Shown piece by piece: positions 62,846-64,000 of a stretch of DNA of 64,000 bases. The first letter of the stretch is position 1. The number at the start of each line of letters is the position of its first letter. The position numbers were made by a program, and so were the translations under genes. Source of the stretch: Ridgeia piscesae (lineage: Eukaryota > Annelida > Polychaeta > Sabellida > Siboglinidae); the NCBI GenBank assembly GCA_025642075.2, contig JAODUO010000465.1, forward strand, positions 716,001 through 780,000, in the 5' to 3' direction. The notes under the pieces are model-generated. The model was not told the DNA's origin and did no database searches. It saw only the letters and a program-made list of their open reading frames with translations.

Positions 62846-64000
62846 GGATGCGTTAATCGAGCTTCCGGGTTAGATATTGTGTAACACATCCCCGTGTACT
62901 AACTACATCAGACCTGGTGCCAGCGTTCGGCTTTGGCAACAAAGCAATGGAGTATGGCCAAATTGTCTATTCTCGGTCAGAAACTGGTCCATATTGATTG
63001 GCAGAGTACCGGAATTGGATCACGGATGTTTAGCAAGATGCTTTGGCAAGACTAATATCTTAATGTATGACAGAACATATTTATCAAAACATTTTTGTTT
63101 TTGTATGCGATAATATAGTTTCTGATGTAGTTGCGAATCCTTAACGGTGTCGTATCGATGGAGTAGGCTGTGTGGTCTGTGTTACGTATTCTGTCAGCAG
63201 ACGGAGAGTTTGTGGGTTCACATTTGGACAAACGATTCATTTTATCACGAGTGTCATGAGTTGTTTTTCTTGCGAATGTACATCACATTCTTATGCATAC
63301 TGTTAGCGAAATCACAGAAGACAATGCTCAATGTGAAACATCTTACAGGCTGTTGACTCTTAGGCAGTGAATTGCCGAATCGTCACAACGATAACGTCCA
63401 CATGGTTGAGGGTGCAGCGATTTGTCATTGTTCAACAACAGGTCTGCTTGGTTTAGATTATCCTTTCAAAGAGAGGGGCTTGTCTTCATTTAAGGCGACA
63501 ACTTATTATTTTCTTTACATAATCACACGTCGGTGCGACTGCTGTGCCGTGCAGGTGCAATCTTGTTCTAGTCGCCGCGTCTGCTGGAAGCGTTGACAAC
63601 TGTGGTCAACCGGACCCTTCCGTTGACTGTGTCTTGCACCAGTCACGTGACACCTTCCAGACTATCAAGTATTTCTCAATATTTGATTCCTTCTGCGGTC
63701 TTTCCCGTTGTCGCTTGGGACGACGTCAAGTCGATTGACACAATGGGAAAGACCGTCTAAAATGTACCGCATCATCAGACGTGGCCTACAAATCCTGCTG
63801 TTGTTTCCAAACTATAGTCGTGATCTTGTTGTTGTTCTAAGGATATCTTCGTTACGTTAGCGATACGCTACACGTTCGTCGCAGGGAACAATTTCCATTG
63901 CATAATTAAGTTTTTGTTTTGAGTTTTAGTTAATGGCCTCGTTAACAACCACACACCAACACGCGCTCTACACAGCACGACTGAGTGAGTGTGAGCTAAT
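62846..64000. other. Non-coding stretch to the window edge
   Basis: Only short frames; nothing recognised. Confidence 0.45.

Overview
The window is eukaryotic nuclear DNA from an invertebrate metazoan. It has GT-AG introns of hundreds to thousands of bases, a TALE homeobox gene, a sperm-axoneme gene, many minisatellites and microsatellites, and MITE-like elements. A lophotrochozoan (mollusc or brachiopod type) is my best guess, but nothing here fixes the phylum. There are no bacterial operons, rRNA genes, CRISPR arrays or tRNAs that I can support.

Two protein-coding genes can be assembled from exons whose splice sites and phases agree. (1) A plus-strand gene with five coding exons (26601-39739, about 1,113 residues) encodes a large, Ser/Gln-rich TALE-class homeodomain protein. 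A divergent MEIS/PREP-like region is split across exons 2 and 3, and the homeodomain across exons 4 and 5. (2) A minus-strand gene (57353 down to 46454; 13 coding exons seen, about 780 residues, 5' end not found) encodes an ortholog of C7orf31/SPMIP4, a sperm microtubule inner protein. The two genes are convergent (tail to tail), about 6.7 kb apart, with no evident functional link.

Layout: 1-26.5 kb has no gene I can support and is dominated by minisatellites of 21-, 31-, 50-, 22-, 33- (6 kb long), 18-, 27- and 52-bp units. 26.6-39.7 kb is the TALE gene; its intron 1 carries 21-bp and 18-bp arrays (the latter about 140 copies) plus long tetranucleotide tracts, and intron 2 opens with a 1.7 kb array of a 16-bp unit. 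39.7-46.4 kb is 3' flank with transposon-derived repeats, including a clean 385-bp MITE with terminal inverted repeats and TA target duplications. 46.4-57.4 kb is the SPMIP4-like gene, its introns full of simple repeats. 57.4-64 kb holds more repeats, an inverted partial copy of one SPMIP4-like exon, and a second copy of a roughly 370-bp element also present at 21.4 kb.

Most long open frames in the window, up to 543 codons, are artefacts of tandem repeats whose unit is a multiple of three or lacks stops; they are not called as genes. CpG is depleted across the introns and flanks of the first ~41 kb and becomes common to the right of that point, which suggests a DNA-methylation domain boundary. 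The 33-bp array is peppered with blocks of deletion-rich units between perfect ones, which looks like unpolished long-read consensus.
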